Assembly (NCBI GenBank): GCA_964504305.1
Contig: CAZDEB010000001.1
Span: forward strand, 620,001 to 684,000
Origin: UBA11606 sp964504305
GTDB lineage: Bacteria; Actinomycetota; Acidimicrobiia; Acidimicrobiales; Aldehydirespiratoraceae
Length of the DNA: 64,000 nt
Direction: 5' to 3'
The notes under the pieces were generated by a model. That model saw only the letters and a program-made list of their open reading frames with translations. It was not told the DNA's origin and did no database searches. This document shows positions 41,991 through 50,979 of this stretch, one piece after another. Position 1 is the first letter of the stretch. Every line of letters begins with the position of its first letter. The translations under genes and the position numbers were made by a program.

Positions 41991-42905
41991 ATGCCGCGCT
42001 TTGCCGGCATCACGACCTTCATGCGGCTGCCGGGTCGAAGCCAACCGGCCGACCTCGACGTCGGCGTCTTCGGGGTGCCGTTCGACCTTGGTACATCGAA
42101 TCGGCCCGGCGCCCGGTTTGGACCGCGTGGGATCCGCGAAGAGTCGGTGATGATCCGGCCCTACAACATGGCGACTCGGTCGGCTCCGTTCGACAGCTTG
42201 CGTATCGACGACCTCGGCGATATTGCGACCAACGCCTTCGACAAACTCGACTCGATCGCTCGTATCGAGTCTTACGTTGACGACCTCATGAGTCACGATC
42301 TGATCACGGTCGCCATGGGCGGCGATCACACGATCGTGCTGCCGATCTTGCGGGCCTTGGCCAAAGTCCATGGCCCGGTCGGGTTGGTCCATGTCGACGC
42401 TCACACCGACATCAACGACGACATGTTCGGCGAGAAGATCGCCCACGGCACGCCATTTCGGCGAGCTGTCGAAGAAGGTTTGCTCGACGGCGACCGGGTT
42501 GTTCAGATAGGCGTACGCGGGACCGGATACGCGGCCGACGACTTTGATTGGTCGCGCCAACAAGGTTTTCGTGTGGTGCAGATCGAGGAGTGCTGGCATC
42601 AGTCGCTGACCCCTCTCATGGCTGAGGTGCGCAACAAAGTAGGAGACGGTCCCGTCTATCTGAGCTTTGACATCGATGGTCTCGATCCGTCGTTCGCCCC
42701 CGGCACCGGCACCCTCGAGATCGGGGGGTTAACCACCCCTCAGGGCATCGAGATCATTCGAGGGTGTGCCGGTCTCGACTTGGTTGGTTGCGATCTGGTC
42801 GAGGTCGCTCCGATCTACGATGTATCGGGTATGACTTCGCGCATCGCCGCCGACTTGTTGTACGAAATGCTGTGTGTTCTCCCCGGCGTCGAACGCCGCG
42901 CCTGA
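41991..42905 (+). CDS. Ureohydrolase family protein (agmatinase/guanidinobutyrase-like)
   Basis: Mn2+-dependent hydrolase of guanidino groups, releasing urea. The binuclear metal motifs are complete: GGDHT (110-114), DAHTD (136-140) and SFDIDGLDP (225-233). ATG 41991 was chosen over GTG 41958 because GGAGGA lies 6 nt upstream. The next gene is a class III aminotransferase, consistent with conversion of 4-guanidinobutyrate to GABA or agmatine to putrescine, followed by transamination. Confidence 0.9.
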   Translation: MPRFAGITTFMRLPGRSQPADLDVGVFGVPFDLGTSNRPGARFGPRGIREESVMIRPYNMATRSAPFDSLRIDDLGDIATNAFDKLDSIARIESYVDDLMSHDLITVAMGGDHTIVLPILRALAKVHGPVGLVHVDAHTDINDDMFGEKIAHGTPFRRAVEEGLLDGDRVVQIGVRGTGYAADDFDWSRQQGFRVVQIEECWHQSLTPLMAEVRNKVGDGPVYLSFDIDGLDPSFAPGTGTLEIGGLTTPQGIEIIRGCAGLDLVGCDLVEVAPIYDVSGMTSRIAADLLYEMLCVLPGVERRA

Positions 42906-42922
42906 AAGTGTAGGAATCCCCC

Positions 42923-44131
42923 ATGAGCCAGCTTCTGCATCCGTTCACTCCGCCAGCCAAGGACACCAGTGGGTTTGTCAACGTTGCGTCGGGCCAAGGG
43001 TCGGTTCTAACTCTCAGCGACGGTCGCCAGATCCTCGACGCCATGGCATCGCTTTGGTACTGCAACGTTGGTTACGGCCATCCCAAAGTCAATGCCGCGA
43101 TCACCGATCAACTATCGAGGATTCACGGACACCACATCTTCGATCCGTTCACCAACGACATTGCCGAAGCGGCCGCCGCGGCAATTTCACAGCGGGCGCC
43201 GATGCCGGGCGGCAAGGTCTTCTTCGGCCAATCGGGGTCCGAGGCTGTCGACACGGCGCTCAAGTTGGCCCGAGCTGCTCAACGCCAGGCGGGGCACCCC
43301 GAAAAGCAAATCGTGATTTCGCGGACCAAGGGTTACCACGGCACCAACTACGGCGGAACCTCGGCTCAGGGATTTGCCGAGTACCGCCTCGATTGGGGCG
43401 ATTTGCTACCTCATCATGTCCATGTCCCCGGCGACGATGTCGAGGCGCTGGCGTCCGTCTTTGCCGAGCACGGTGACAAAGTCGCGGCAGTCCTCACCGA
43501 GCCGTTGCAGGGGGCCGGTGGGGTCATCCCGCCCCCTCCCGGCTATCTCGAAGCGGTGCGACGACTGTGCACCGAGCACGGCGCGTATTTCATCGCCGAC
43601 GAGGTCATCTGCGGTTTCGGCCGGCTCGGCACTTGGTTTGGATCGCAGTTCTACGGGGTCGTGCCCGACCTGGTGACGTTCGCCAAAGCGGTCACGTCAG
43701 GTTATGTGCCGCTCAGCGGAGTGATCGTGGGGCAGGCACCGCTGGCTGCACTCGAGGCCGACCCCGAATGGAAGTTGGCTCACGGCTACACCTACAGCGG
43801 CCATCAATTGGCGTGCGCAGCTGCGCTGGCGTGCATGGAGGTAACCGAAGAAGAGGGGCTGCTCGACCGGGCGACCACGCTCGGCGCCCGCTTGCGTCTC
43901 GGGTTGCAATCGCTGGTCGACGATGGCCTTTACGCCGGTTTGCGAGGCGACGGGTTCACGTATGCGTTGTTGACCCACGACCACCAGGTTCCCGCCGATG
44001 TTCGCAACGACATCCTCGCCCAAGGGGTGATCGTGCGACCGATGGCCGGATGTCTGGGGTTCTGCCCGCCGCTGGTCACCACCGAAACCCAGGTCGATCA
44101 GATGGTCGACGCCGCGGCGGCCGTGGTCTAG
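42923..44131 (+). CDS. Class III (omega) aminotransferase
   Basis: PLP-dependent aminotransferase of fold type I. SLWYCNVGYGHPKVNAAI, GQSGSEAVDTALKLAR, KGYHGTNYGGTS, IADEVICGFGRLG (Asp for the pyridine nitrogen) and the Schiff-base Lys255 in TFAKAVTSGY. The final segment GVIVRPMAGCLGFCPPL is typical of omega-amino-acid:pyruvate or GABA aminotransferases. 402 residues. Last gene of the LLM/ureohydrolase operon; its stop lies in a 15-bp tandem repeat. Confidence 0.92.
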   Translation: MSQLLHPFTPPAKDTSGFVNVASGQGSVLTLSDGRQILDAMASLWYCNVGYGHPKVNAAITDQLSRIHGHHIFDPFTNDIAEAAAAAISQRAPMPGGKVFFGQSGSEAVDTALKLARAAQRQAGHPEKQIVISRTKGYHGTNYGGTSAQGFAEYRLDWGDLLPHHVHVPGDDVEALASVFAEHGDKVAAVLTEPLQGAGGVIPPPPGYLEAVRRLCTEHGAYFIADEVICGFGRLGTWFGSQFYGVVPDLVTFAKAVTSGYVPLSGVIVGQAPLAALEADPEWKLAHGYTYSGHQLACAAALACMEVTEEEGLLDRATTLGARLRLGLQSLVDDGLYAGLRGDGFTYALLTHDHQVPADVRNDILAQGVIVRPMAGCLGFCPPLVTTETQVDQMVDAAAAVV

Positions 44132-44163
44132 AGCCTCGTGGTCTAGAGCCTCGTGGTCTAGAG
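44123..44163. repeat. 15-bp tandem repeat containing stop codons of both converging genes
   Basis: Unit GTGGTCTAGAGCCTC, two full exact copies (44123-44137, 44138-44152) and a third partial copy. Each holds the palindrome TCTAGA. The TAG of the first copy stops the aminotransferase; CTA of the third copy is the minus-strand stop of the HAD gene. Confidence 0.9.
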
Positions 44164-44829
44164 AAATGGCAGAGCGCCGAGTAGTGGCGCCAATTCGTCG
44201 CCAGTTCTGGCCAGCGTCGACGCCCCCGCTTGGGTCAAACGTGGCCCGAGCGATGGCCTGACGTGGCCTCCGGCCAGAAAGCCGATCACCGGCATTCCGG
44301 CCGCCACCCCGGCAGCAACACCGGCAGGGCTGTCTTCGACCACGACGCATCGTGATGCCGCGACCCCCATGCTGGCCGCGGCGTGCAAGAAGAGGTCGGG
44401 AGCGGGCTTTCCCCGCTCGACCATCTGGGCCGAAAAGATCGATCCTTCGACGAACTCTTGGCGTAGCCCGGTGATCCCAAGACACAGTTCTATGCGGTCG
44501 AGGTTGCTGCTAGAGGCAACACAACGCGGGAGGTCTAGGCGGCCCAGCACATCCGCGATCCCGGCGACTGGTTGAAGCCGGCCCGGGAACTGGGCGAGCG
44601 CTTGGGCCTGGATTGCTTCGCTGAGAGTGTCAGGTACCGGCTGGCCGAAGCGCTCTTCGAGCATGGCCATCATCGATCCGTAACTGAGTCCGATACAGGT
44701 CTCGGCGACTTCGTCGGGCGTCATGGGAAAGCCCGCTGCGGTCAGCATCTGCGCTTCGATATCGATTACGAGCGCCTCGCTGTCGACGAGCACTCCGTCG
44801 CAGTCGAAGATGATGAGTTCCGGTTGCAT
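44158..44829 (-). CDS. HAD-superfamily phosphatase/phosphatase-mutase (beta-PGM-like)
   Basis: Motif I IIFDCDGVLVDSE with both Asp residues, motif II CVASSSN, motif III Lys in VERGKPAPDLFL, motif IV VVEDSPAGVAAGVAAG. This set fits beta-phosphoglucomutase-like or phosphoglycolate phosphatase-like HADs with a C1 cap. Divergent from the thiamine transport operon; a role in thiamine phosphate metabolism is conceivable but not shown. Confidence 0.88.
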   Translation of the reverse strand: MQPELIIFDCDGVLVDSEALVIDIEAQMLTAAGFPMTPDEVAETCIGLSYGSMMAMLEERFGQPVPDTLSEAIQAQALAQFPGRLQPVAGIADVLGRLDLPRCVASSSNLDRIELCLGITGLRQEFVEGSIFSAQMVERGKPAPDLFLHAAASMGVAASRCVVVEDSPAGVAAGVAAGMPVIGFLAGGHVRPSLGPRLTQAGASTLARTGDELAPLLGALPFL

Positions 44830-44851
44830 GGCTCGGAGCCTAGGATGGCGC

Positions 44852-44949
44852 TATTCCAATCCGGGGAGCTCGGGCAGCCGGGCTGAGAGGTCGACCAATG
44901 CGTCGGCGACCCGCACCAACCTGATCTGGGTAATGCCAGCGGAGGAAGC
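44852..44949 (+). promoter_or_regulatory. Thiamine pyrophosphate (TPP, THI-box) riboswitch
   Basis: Contains the conserved CTGAGA (44883-44888), ACCTGATCTGG (44919-44929) and TAATGCCAGCG (44931-44941) elements in order. The closing helix P1 can form between TTCC (44854-44857) and GGAA (44944-44947). GGAGGA at 44941-44946 is the Shine-Dalgarno sequence of thiB, 5 nt before the ATG, so TPP binding should hide it and block translation. No T-run terminator is visible. A TAGGAT hexamer at 44841-44846 could be the -10 element (weak). Confidence 0.93.
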
Positions 44950-44951
44950 TC

Positions 44952-45980
44952 ATGAAATTACGACTATTGGCATTGGTCATTGCATCGACCCTGGTAGCGG
45001 CGGCGTGCGGTAGCGACGACACGGCTTCGATCGATGGGACCACAATCACCGTGTTGACCCACGACTCGTTCGCGGTTTCCGACTCGGTACTGGCCGAATT
45101 TACCGCCCAGACCGGCGTGGTCGTCGAGTTGTTGTCGTCGGGGGACGCTGGGACCATGGTGAGCCACGCGATCGTGACCTCGGGCAACCCGCTCGGTGAC
45201 GTGATGTTCGGCATCGACAACACGTTTTTGCAACGAGGACTCGATGCCGACTTGTTCGAGCCGTACACCGCCACTGGGCTCGGCACCGTGGTTCCGGGCC
45301 TCGACCTCGATCCTGATCATCGAGTTACCCCTATTGATTTCGGCGATGTGTGCGTCAACTACTGGGTTGACGCCGCACCCGATTTCACCGCTACCACGCT
45401 CGAGGATCTCACCAATCCGATCCTCGCTGATCAGCTGGTGGTCGAGAGCCCCGAAGCGTCTTCTCCGGGATTGGCGTTCTTGTTGGCGACCATCGCCGGG
45501 ACCGATGATTGGGAGCAGTACTGGGAAGATTTGGTCGCCAACGGCGTCAGCGTGACAAGTGGATGGGAGGACGCCTACTACGGCGAGTTCATTGCCGGTG
45601 GGGGCGATCGCTCGTACGTGGTTTCCTACGCTTCGAGTCCTGCCGCCGAAGTCATATTTGCCGACCCTCCAGTCGACGCGGCCCCCACCAGAGTGCTTCT
45701 GGATTCGTGCTTTCGCCAGATCGAGTTTGCCGGAATAATGCGCGGAACCGAGTCCCCCCAAGCGGCCCAGGCGTTCATCGACTTCATGTTGACCCCCACA
45801 TTCCAAGAAGACATTCCCGGCAATATGTTTGTGTTCCCGGCCGTGGTCGACACCGTGCTTCCGCCCGAGTTTGTCGAATTCGCGCAGCTATCCGACAACC
45901 CCCACATTCTTGACCCTGCCGAAATCGAGGCCAACCGCAACGAATGGGTCGACCGGTGGGTAGAGATCGTGCACGGCTGA
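44952..45980 (+). CDS. thiB: Thiamine ABC transporter substrate-binding lipoprotein
   Basis: Signal peptide with lipobox LVAAAC, so membrane-anchored outside. The mature protein is a type II periplasmic-binding fold of the ThiB/iron family: ITVLTHDSFAVSDSVLAEFTAQTG, GDVMFGIDNTFL, PIDFGDVCVNYW, GWEDAYYGEFIAGGGDRSYVVSYASSPAAEV. Annotated as thiamine rather than iron because of the TPP riboswitch directly upstream and the ThiP/ThiQ genes downstream. Confidence 0.93.
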   Translation: MKLRLLALVIASTLVAAACGSDDTASIDGTTITVLTHDSFAVSDSVLAEFTAQTGVVVELLSSGDAGTMVSHAIVTSGNPLGDVMFGIDNTFLQRGLDADLFEPYTATGLGTVVPGLDLDPDHRVTPIDFGDVCVNYWVDAAPDFTATTLEDLTNPILADQLVVESPEASSPGLAFLLATIAGTDDWEQYWEDLVANGVSVTSGWEDAYYGEFIAGGGDRSYVVSYASSPAAEVIFADPPVDAAPTRVLLDSCFRQIEFAGIMRGTESPQAAQAFIDFMLTPTFQEDIPGNMFVFPAVVDTVLPPEFVEFAQLSDNPHILDPAEIEANRNEWVDRWVEIVHG

Positions 45981-47593
45981 TGAAATCGGCAACTTCTACC
46001 GTCGCCCGCGTTGCGACGGTGGTTGTACCTGCCGTGTTCCTTTCGCTCTTTTTTGTCTTCCCGGCCGCGACTGTTGTGGCGACGGGCCTCGGCGCTGACG
46101 GGATCGGTGCCCTTGGAGATCTGGCCGGGTCGTCAAGACAACGCAACATCTTGTGGTTCACGGTCTGGCAGGCCGCGATATCTACCGCGCTGACTGTCCT
46201 CGTAGCTTTTCCGGCCGCTTCGTTAGTGGCGCGGTTACCGGAGAGGCGCCGCCGTCTGGTCAGGGCGATGGTCACAGTGCCGTTTGTGCTGCCCACCGTG
46301 GTTGTTGCCGGGGCGTTCGAAGGGCTATTTCAACGCCTCGGCCTCGATTCGGGCACGATCCGGCTGCGGCACACGGTGTGGGCGATCTTGCTGGCCCACG
46401 TGTTCTTCAATTACGCGGTTGTGGTGCGTACCGTCGGGTCGTTTTGGGCCGGGCTGGACAGCCGCCTCGAAGATCAAGCCCGAGTGCTTGGTGCAACCCG
46501 ATGGCGGACGTTCCGCGAGGTCACCCTGCCGCGGCTACGTCCCGCAGTGTGGTCGGCTTCGGCCATTGTGTTCTTGTTCTCGTTCACTTCGTTTGGGATC
46601 GTGTTGATACTTGGCGGGCCTCATCGAGCAACCCTCGAGACCGAGATCTATCGCTACGCGGTTACTCGGACAAACCTCACTACTGCAGCCGCCCTGGCCA
46701 CGGTTCAACTCGTAGCGGTATCGGCCATGGTGGTGATGACCACCCGCCTCGAGCGGCGTCGCGGCGTCGTGACCCGATCGCCGAGGCGGCCGGCCGGAAC
46801 GATTCCGGGGCGCTGGATCGCCGCCAATGTGACTGTTGCGGCGGTATTGCTCGCCGCGCCGATTGCCACCCTGTTGGAGCGATCCTTGGCCAACAACGGT
46901 GGATACGGCTTCGATCACTATCGAGCGCTTGGCCATCGGGTTCGCCAACTGCCCGCGCCGGCCACCACGGCGCTTTGGAACTCGTTGGTCTTCGCCGTTG
47001 TGGCAACTGCCATTGCCGTGCTGATTGGTGGACTTGCGTCGTTGGTGGTGGTGCACGGACGCCACGGCCTCGCCCGCATCTTCGACCTGGGTCTCACGCT
47101 GCCACTCGGCACTTCGGCGGTCACCATTGGTTTCGGAATATTGATCGCGCTTGATCAACCGCCGGTCGATCTACGGACCTCTTGGTGGATCATCCCAATC
47201 GCTCACGCGCTGGTCGGAACAGCGTTCGTTGTGCGCACGATGGTGCCCGTGCTCAGGTCGATCGACCCTCACCTGCGCGAGGCCGCCGCAGTGCTCGGAG
47301 CCCCTCCGGGCCGAGTGCGCCGCGAGATCGACCTGCCGATTGGGCTGCGAGGGTTGGTTGTCGGGGCCGGGTTTGCCTTCGCCGTCTCGCTTGGGGAGTT
47401 CGGTGCTACATCCTTTCTTCCCCGACGGCCCGAGAACCTGACCGCCCCGATCGCCTTGTTCCGCCTGCTCTCCACGCCGGGAGATCTCCTCCGCGGCCAG
47501 GCCATGGCGCTCGCAGTGGTGCTCATGGTGATGGTCGCGTCGGCCGTGTTGCTGATCGAGTCCTTTCGCGGCGGTTCAGAGGGATCGCTATGA
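45980..47593 (+). CDS. thiP: Thiamine ABC transporter permease, double-domain
   Basis: Roughly twelve membrane helices in two repeated permease halves. Each half carries an EAA-type loop: DQARVLGATRWRTFREVTLPRLRP in the first and EAAAVLGAPPGRVRREIDLPIGLRG in the second. Such fused permeases are typical of the ThiP/FbpB family (537 residues here). ATG shares a base with the thiB stop and the 3' end overlaps thiQ by ATGA, so the three are one translationally coupled operon. Confidence 0.93.
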   Translation: MKSATSTVARVATVVVPAVFLSLFFVFPAATVVATGLGADGIGALGDLAGSSRQRNILWFTVWQAAISTALTVLVAFPAASLVARLPERRRRLVRAMVTVPFVLPTVVVAGAFEGLFQRLGLDSGTIRLRHTVWAILLAHVFFNYAVVVRTVGSFWAGLDSRLEDQARVLGATRWRTFREVTLPRLRPAVWSASAIVFLFSFTSFGIVLILGGPHRATLETEIYRYAVTRTNLTTAAALATVQLVAVSAMVVMTTRLERRRGVVTRSPRRPAGTIPGRWIAANVTVAAVLLAAPIATLLERSLANNGGYGFDHYRALGHRVRQLPAPATTALWNSLVFAVVATAIAVLIGGLASLVVVHGRHGLARIFDLGLTLPLGTSAVTIGFGILIALDQPPVDLRTSWWIIPIAHALVGTAFVVRTMVPVLRSIDPHLREAAAVLGAPPGRVRREIDLPIGLRGLVVGAGFAFAVSLGEFGATSFLPRRPENLTAPIALFRLLSTPGDLLRGQAMALAVVLMVMVASAVLLIESFRGGSEGSL

Positions 47594-48537
47594 GCTTGTC
47601 GATCCAACACCTGACTGTTCGTTTCGCAGGCACCACTGCGCTCGACGATCTCGCACTGGATGTCTGCGATGGCGAACGCCTCGCCCTTCTCGGCCCCAGT
47701 GGGTGCGGAAAATCGACTCTTCTTCGGGTGATCGCCGGACTCGAACCGCACGCCCATGGCACTGTCAAACTCGACGGCCAATCTCTTGATGGGGTCGAAC
47801 CCCACATGCGGCCCTTCGGTTTGATGTTTCAAGACCATGCGTTGTTTCCTCATCGCAACGTGGCCGAAAATGTGGCGTTCGGCCTGCGAATGCAGAAGGT
47901 TCCGCGTCAAACGTGCACCGCCAGAGTCGACCAGATGCTCGAATTGGTGGGCCTGGCCGGTTACGGCGATCGCGACATCGTGACCCTGTCGGGCGGCGAG
48001 GCGCAGCGAGTTGCCTTGGCCCGCGCCCTGGCCCCGTCGCCGAGGGTCCTGCTTCTTGACGAACCCCTGGGGTCGCTTGACCGGGGCCTGCGCGATCGCC
48101 TCGTCGACGACCTGCCCGGCGTGCTGGCCGAAACCGCTACGACGGCGATACACGTCACCCACGATCACGACGAGGCTTTTGCGATCGGCGACCGGGTAGC
48201 AGTAATGCACGCCGGGTCGATCGAACAAGTCTCGACGCCACAAGATCTGTGGGCCAATCCGGTGTCGTCAACCGTTGCCCGATTCCTGGGTCACAGCAAC
48301 CTGATCGAAACCGCCGACGGAATCGAAATGTGGCGCTCCGACGCGGCTCGCATCGACCCGCAGGGCGAGCTGCGTGGGGTGGTCAGCCGTCGACATTTCC
48401 GTGGCCAACAATACGAAGTCACGGTGACTCTCAACGACGGTCGCGACGCCAGGTTCTGGCTGGTCGATCCGCCGGCTTTGGGCGAAACGATCTCGCTGTC
48501 TCTCGACCGGACCAAAGTGCGGTTGCTGTTGCGCTAA
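47590..48537 (+). CDS. thiQ: Thiamine ABC transporter ATP-binding protein
   Basis: Walker A GPSGCGKST, Q-loop GLMFQDHALFPHRNV, signature LSGGEAQRVALARAL, Walker B RVLLLDEPLGSLD, H-loop IHVTHDHDEA. The C-terminal region after residue 230 resembles a TOBE regulatory domain. ATG 47590 overlaps the thiP stop. Energises thiamine uptake. Confidence 0.93.
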   Translation: MSLSIQHLTVRFAGTTALDDLALDVCDGERLALLGPSGCGKSTLLRVIAGLEPHAHGTVKLDGQSLDGVEPHMRPFGLMFQDHALFPHRNVAENVAFGLRMQKVPRQTCTARVDQMLELVGLAGYGDRDIVTLSGGEAQRVALARALAPSPRVLLLDEPLGSLDRGLRDRLVDDLPGVLAETATTAIHVTHDHDEAFAIGDRVAVMHAGSIEQVSTPQDLWANPVSSTVARFLGHSNLIETADGIEMWRSDAARIDPQGELRGVVSRRHFRGQQYEVTVTLNDGRDARFWLVDPPALGETISLSLDRTKVRLLLR

Positions 48538-48538
48538 C

Positions 48539-48973
48539 TCATGTGACCGCGATCTCGCGACGCATGGGCACGTGGGCAATGCCGGCGTCCATGAACTCCT
48601 CGCCCGTTTCGGTAAACCCCAGGTCGCGATACCAGCCGACCAAATAGCTTTGGGCATCGAGCACCCACGGCCCCGCCGAGCGATCAATAACTTCGCACAC
48701 CATGGCCCGCGCTACACCACCGCCGCGAGCGTCGGGCCGGGTAACGACCCGACCGATTCGACGGGCGTCACCGTCGTCGAGCAGCCTTGCGTAGGCCGTT
48801 ACCCCAACGTCGTCTTCGATCCAGAAATGACGCGTCGTTGGTTCGGTGTCTCGGCCATCGAGATCGGCATAGACGCAGTCCTGCTCGACAACAAAAACAT
48901 CGATCCTCAAACGCACAATGTCGTGCAATTGCTTGGTGGAGAGGCGAGAGAAAGGCCGATCGAGGATCTTCAC
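48539..48973 (-). CDS. GNAT-family acetyltransferase (ElaA-like)
   Basis: Small single-domain GNAT. LRIDVFVVEQDCVYADLDGRD near the N-terminus is the ElaA signature; RIGRVVTRPDARGGGVARAMV is the acetyl-CoA loop. It ends LGFTETGEEFMDAGIAHVPMRR. GTG 48973 gives MKILDRPFSRLS; sequence further upstream is the complement of the hydrolase gene. Only 1 nt separates its stop from that of thiQ. Substrate unknown. Confidence 0.88.
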   Translation of the reverse strand: MKILDRPFSRLSTKQLHDIVRLRIDVFVVEQDCVYADLDGRDTEPTTRHFWIEDDVGVTAYARLLDDGDARRIGRVVTRPDARGGGVARAMVCEVIDRSAGPWVLDAQSYLVGWYRDLGFTETGEEFMDAGIAHVPMRREIAVT

Positions 48974-48996
48974 GTCATCGAACCTAGTGTGGCGCC

Positions 48997-49818
48997 ATGG
49001 CCACAGCAGCGAACGGTTCGATCGAGCTCTACTACGACACGTTCGGGGACTTCGCCGACCCCCATGTGATCTGTCTGCCCGGCATGGGCAACCAACTCTT
49101 GATCTATCCCGAAGAGTTCTGCATGGCGCTGGTTGATCGAGGATTTCACGTGCTGCGTATGGACAACCGAGACTCGGGCCTTTCCAGCACCGACCACTCC
49201 GAATACACGTTGTCCGACATGGCCAACGATGTGTTGGCGGTGCTCGACGCGGTCGGGGTCGACACTGCGGTCGTGTTGGGGTTGTCGCTCGGTGGCATGG
49301 TCGCTCAGCAGTTTGCGGTCGATCACCCCGAGCGCTGCCGGGCGCTGGTTTCGTTGGCGTCGACCCCTGGCGAAACCGACCTTCCGATGGCCGAACCCGA
49401 AGTGGTTGCGGCCTTGATGTTGCCGACCGAAGCAACTGCCGAGGCCCAAGTCGAGTCCGACCTGCGGGTGCGGTCATTGTGGAGCAACCCCGAATGGTTC
49501 GACGTCGATCAGATGCGGGCCTATTTCGCGTCGTTGTACGAACGAGCATGGGTTCCCGGCGGCGGCCTCCGACAATTTGCCGCGGCGTCTCGTACCCCGT
49601 CTCGGGTCGAAGCGCTGAAGAACCTGACGGTGCCCACCCTTGTAGTTCATGGCGAGAACGACACGCTTATCCCGATCGCCCACGGCCACCGCACCGCCGA
49701 ACTGATCCCCGGAGCCGAGTTCCTGCAAATCGATGGCATGTCACACGACTTCGTGTATCAAGCGTGGCCACCGCTGATCGAGGCCGCCACCGCTCTCACC
49801 GCCAAAACGTTCGCCTAA
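48997..49818 (+). CDS. Alpha/beta-hydrolase
   Basis: HVICLPGMGNQ oxyanion region, nucleophile elbow GLSLGG, acid in HGENDTLIPI and catalytic His in GMSHDF. MDNRDSGLSS after the first strands is common in the esterase/haloperoxidase-like group. 273 residues. First of a same-strand run with an acyl-CoA racemase-like enzyme and an LmbE-family amidase, suggesting a role in lipid or acyl-ester catabolism (inference). Confidence 0.88.
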   Translation: MATAANGSIELYYDTFGDFADPHVICLPGMGNQLLIYPEEFCMALVDRGFHVLRMDNRDSGLSSTDHSEYTLSDMANDVLAVLDAVGVDTAVVLGLSLGGMVAQQFAVDHPERCRALVSLASTPGETDLPMAEPEVVAALMLPTEATAEAQVESDLRVRSLWSNPEWFDVDQMRAYFASLYERAWVPGGGLRQFAAASRTPSRVEALKNLTVPTLVVHGENDTLIPIAHGHRTAELIPGAEFLQIDGMSHDFVYQAWPPLIEAATALTAKTFA

Positions 49819-49836
49819 CCGCGTATTCTTTGGCCC

Positions 49837-50979
49837 ATGGGACCACTAACTGGTATTCGGATCATCGAACTGGCCGGGATCGGGCCGGGGCCGTTTTGCG
49901 CCATGATGTTGTCGGATATGGGTGCCGATGTGATCCGCATCGACCGCGCCAGCGCGGTGCGAGGCGGCGACCCCGATCTGCCGCCCGCCGACGTCATCAA
50001 CAGAGGCCGCCGCTCGATCGGGGTAGACCTCAAGTCTGCTGATGGGGTCGAAACGGTTCTCAAACTTGTCGAATCGGCCGACGGTTTGATCGAAGGTTTC
50101 CGCCCCGGCGTCACCGAACGACTTGGCCTCGGTCCCGACGATTGTTTGGCTCGCAACCCGGCTCTCGCCTACGGGCGAATGACCGGCTGGGGTCAAGACG
50201 GGCCCTATTCGTCGACCGCCGGTCACGACATCAACTACATCTCGCTCGCCGGTGCGCTCGAACCGATGGGCCGCGCTGGCCAAGCGCCGGTGCCGCCCCT
50301 GAACCTGGTGGGAGACTTCGGCGGCGGCGGCATGTATCTCGCCTTTGGCATGGTTTGCGCCATCCTCGAAGCCCGCAAATCAGGTTCGGGACAAGTTGTC
50401 GATGCCGCCATGGTCGACGGGGCGGCCTCGCTCATGACCTTCTTTCACGGGTTTCGGGCCATGGGCATCTGGACCGACGAACGGGGGACCAACACCCTCG
50501 ACACTGGTGCTCACTTCTACGACGTGTACGAAACCAGCGACGGCTTGTTCATATCGATCGGTTCTATCGAAAACCAGTTCTACGCCGAGCTTCGCGACAA
50601 ACTCGACCTGACCGACGCCAAATGGGACCATCACATGAACCGGGCCGGCTGGCCCGAGCTCAAGACCGAACTCGCGGCGATATTCAAGACCCGCAGCCGA
50701 GACCAATGGTGCGAGGTCTTCGAAGGCTCCGATGTGTGTTTTGCTCCGGTGCTTTCGATGGCCGAGGCCCCTCAGCACCCTCACAACGTGGCTCGCGGCA
50801 CTTTCACCGAAGTGGCCGGGGTCGTCCAGCCCCGCCCGGCGCCACGGTTCAGCCGCACCGACGGCGAGATTGCCAGACCGCCCGCTCACGCTGGTCAGCA
50901 CACCGACGAGATCCTCACGGGATTGGGTTTCTCCGACGAGGAGATCGCGGCACAGCGATCGGCCGGTACCGTCGCCTGA
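49837..50979 (+). CDS. CaiB/BaiF CoA-transferase family, alpha-methylacyl-CoA racemase-like
   Basis: Type III CoA-transferase fold. GIRIIELAGIGPGPFCAMMLSDMGADVIRID at the N-terminus, RPGVTERLGLGPDDC, GHDINYISLAGAL (His of the AMACR pair) and LVGDFGGGGMYLA (Asp of the pair). These match 2-methylacyl-CoA racemase, which epimerises branched acyl-CoAs before beta-oxidation, better than formyl-CoA transferases. The stop shares a base with the next start. Confidence 0.9.
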   Translation: MGPLTGIRIIELAGIGPGPFCAMMLSDMGADVIRIDRASAVRGGDPDLPPADVINRGRRSIGVDLKSADGVETVLKLVESADGLIEGFRPGVTERLGLGPDDCLARNPALAYGRMTGWGQDGPYSSTAGHDINYISLAGALEPMGRAGQAPVPPLNLVGDFGGGGMYLAFGMVCAILEARKSGSGQVVDAAMVDGAASLMTFFHGFRAMGIWTDERGTNTLDTGAHFYDVYETSDGLFISIGSIENQFYAELRDKLDLTDAKWDHHMNRAGWPELKTELAAIFKTRSRDQWCEVFEGSDVCFAPVLSMAEAPQHPHNVARGTFTEVAGVVQPRPAPRFSRTDGEIARPPAHAGQHTDEILTGLGFSDEEIAAQRSAGTVA

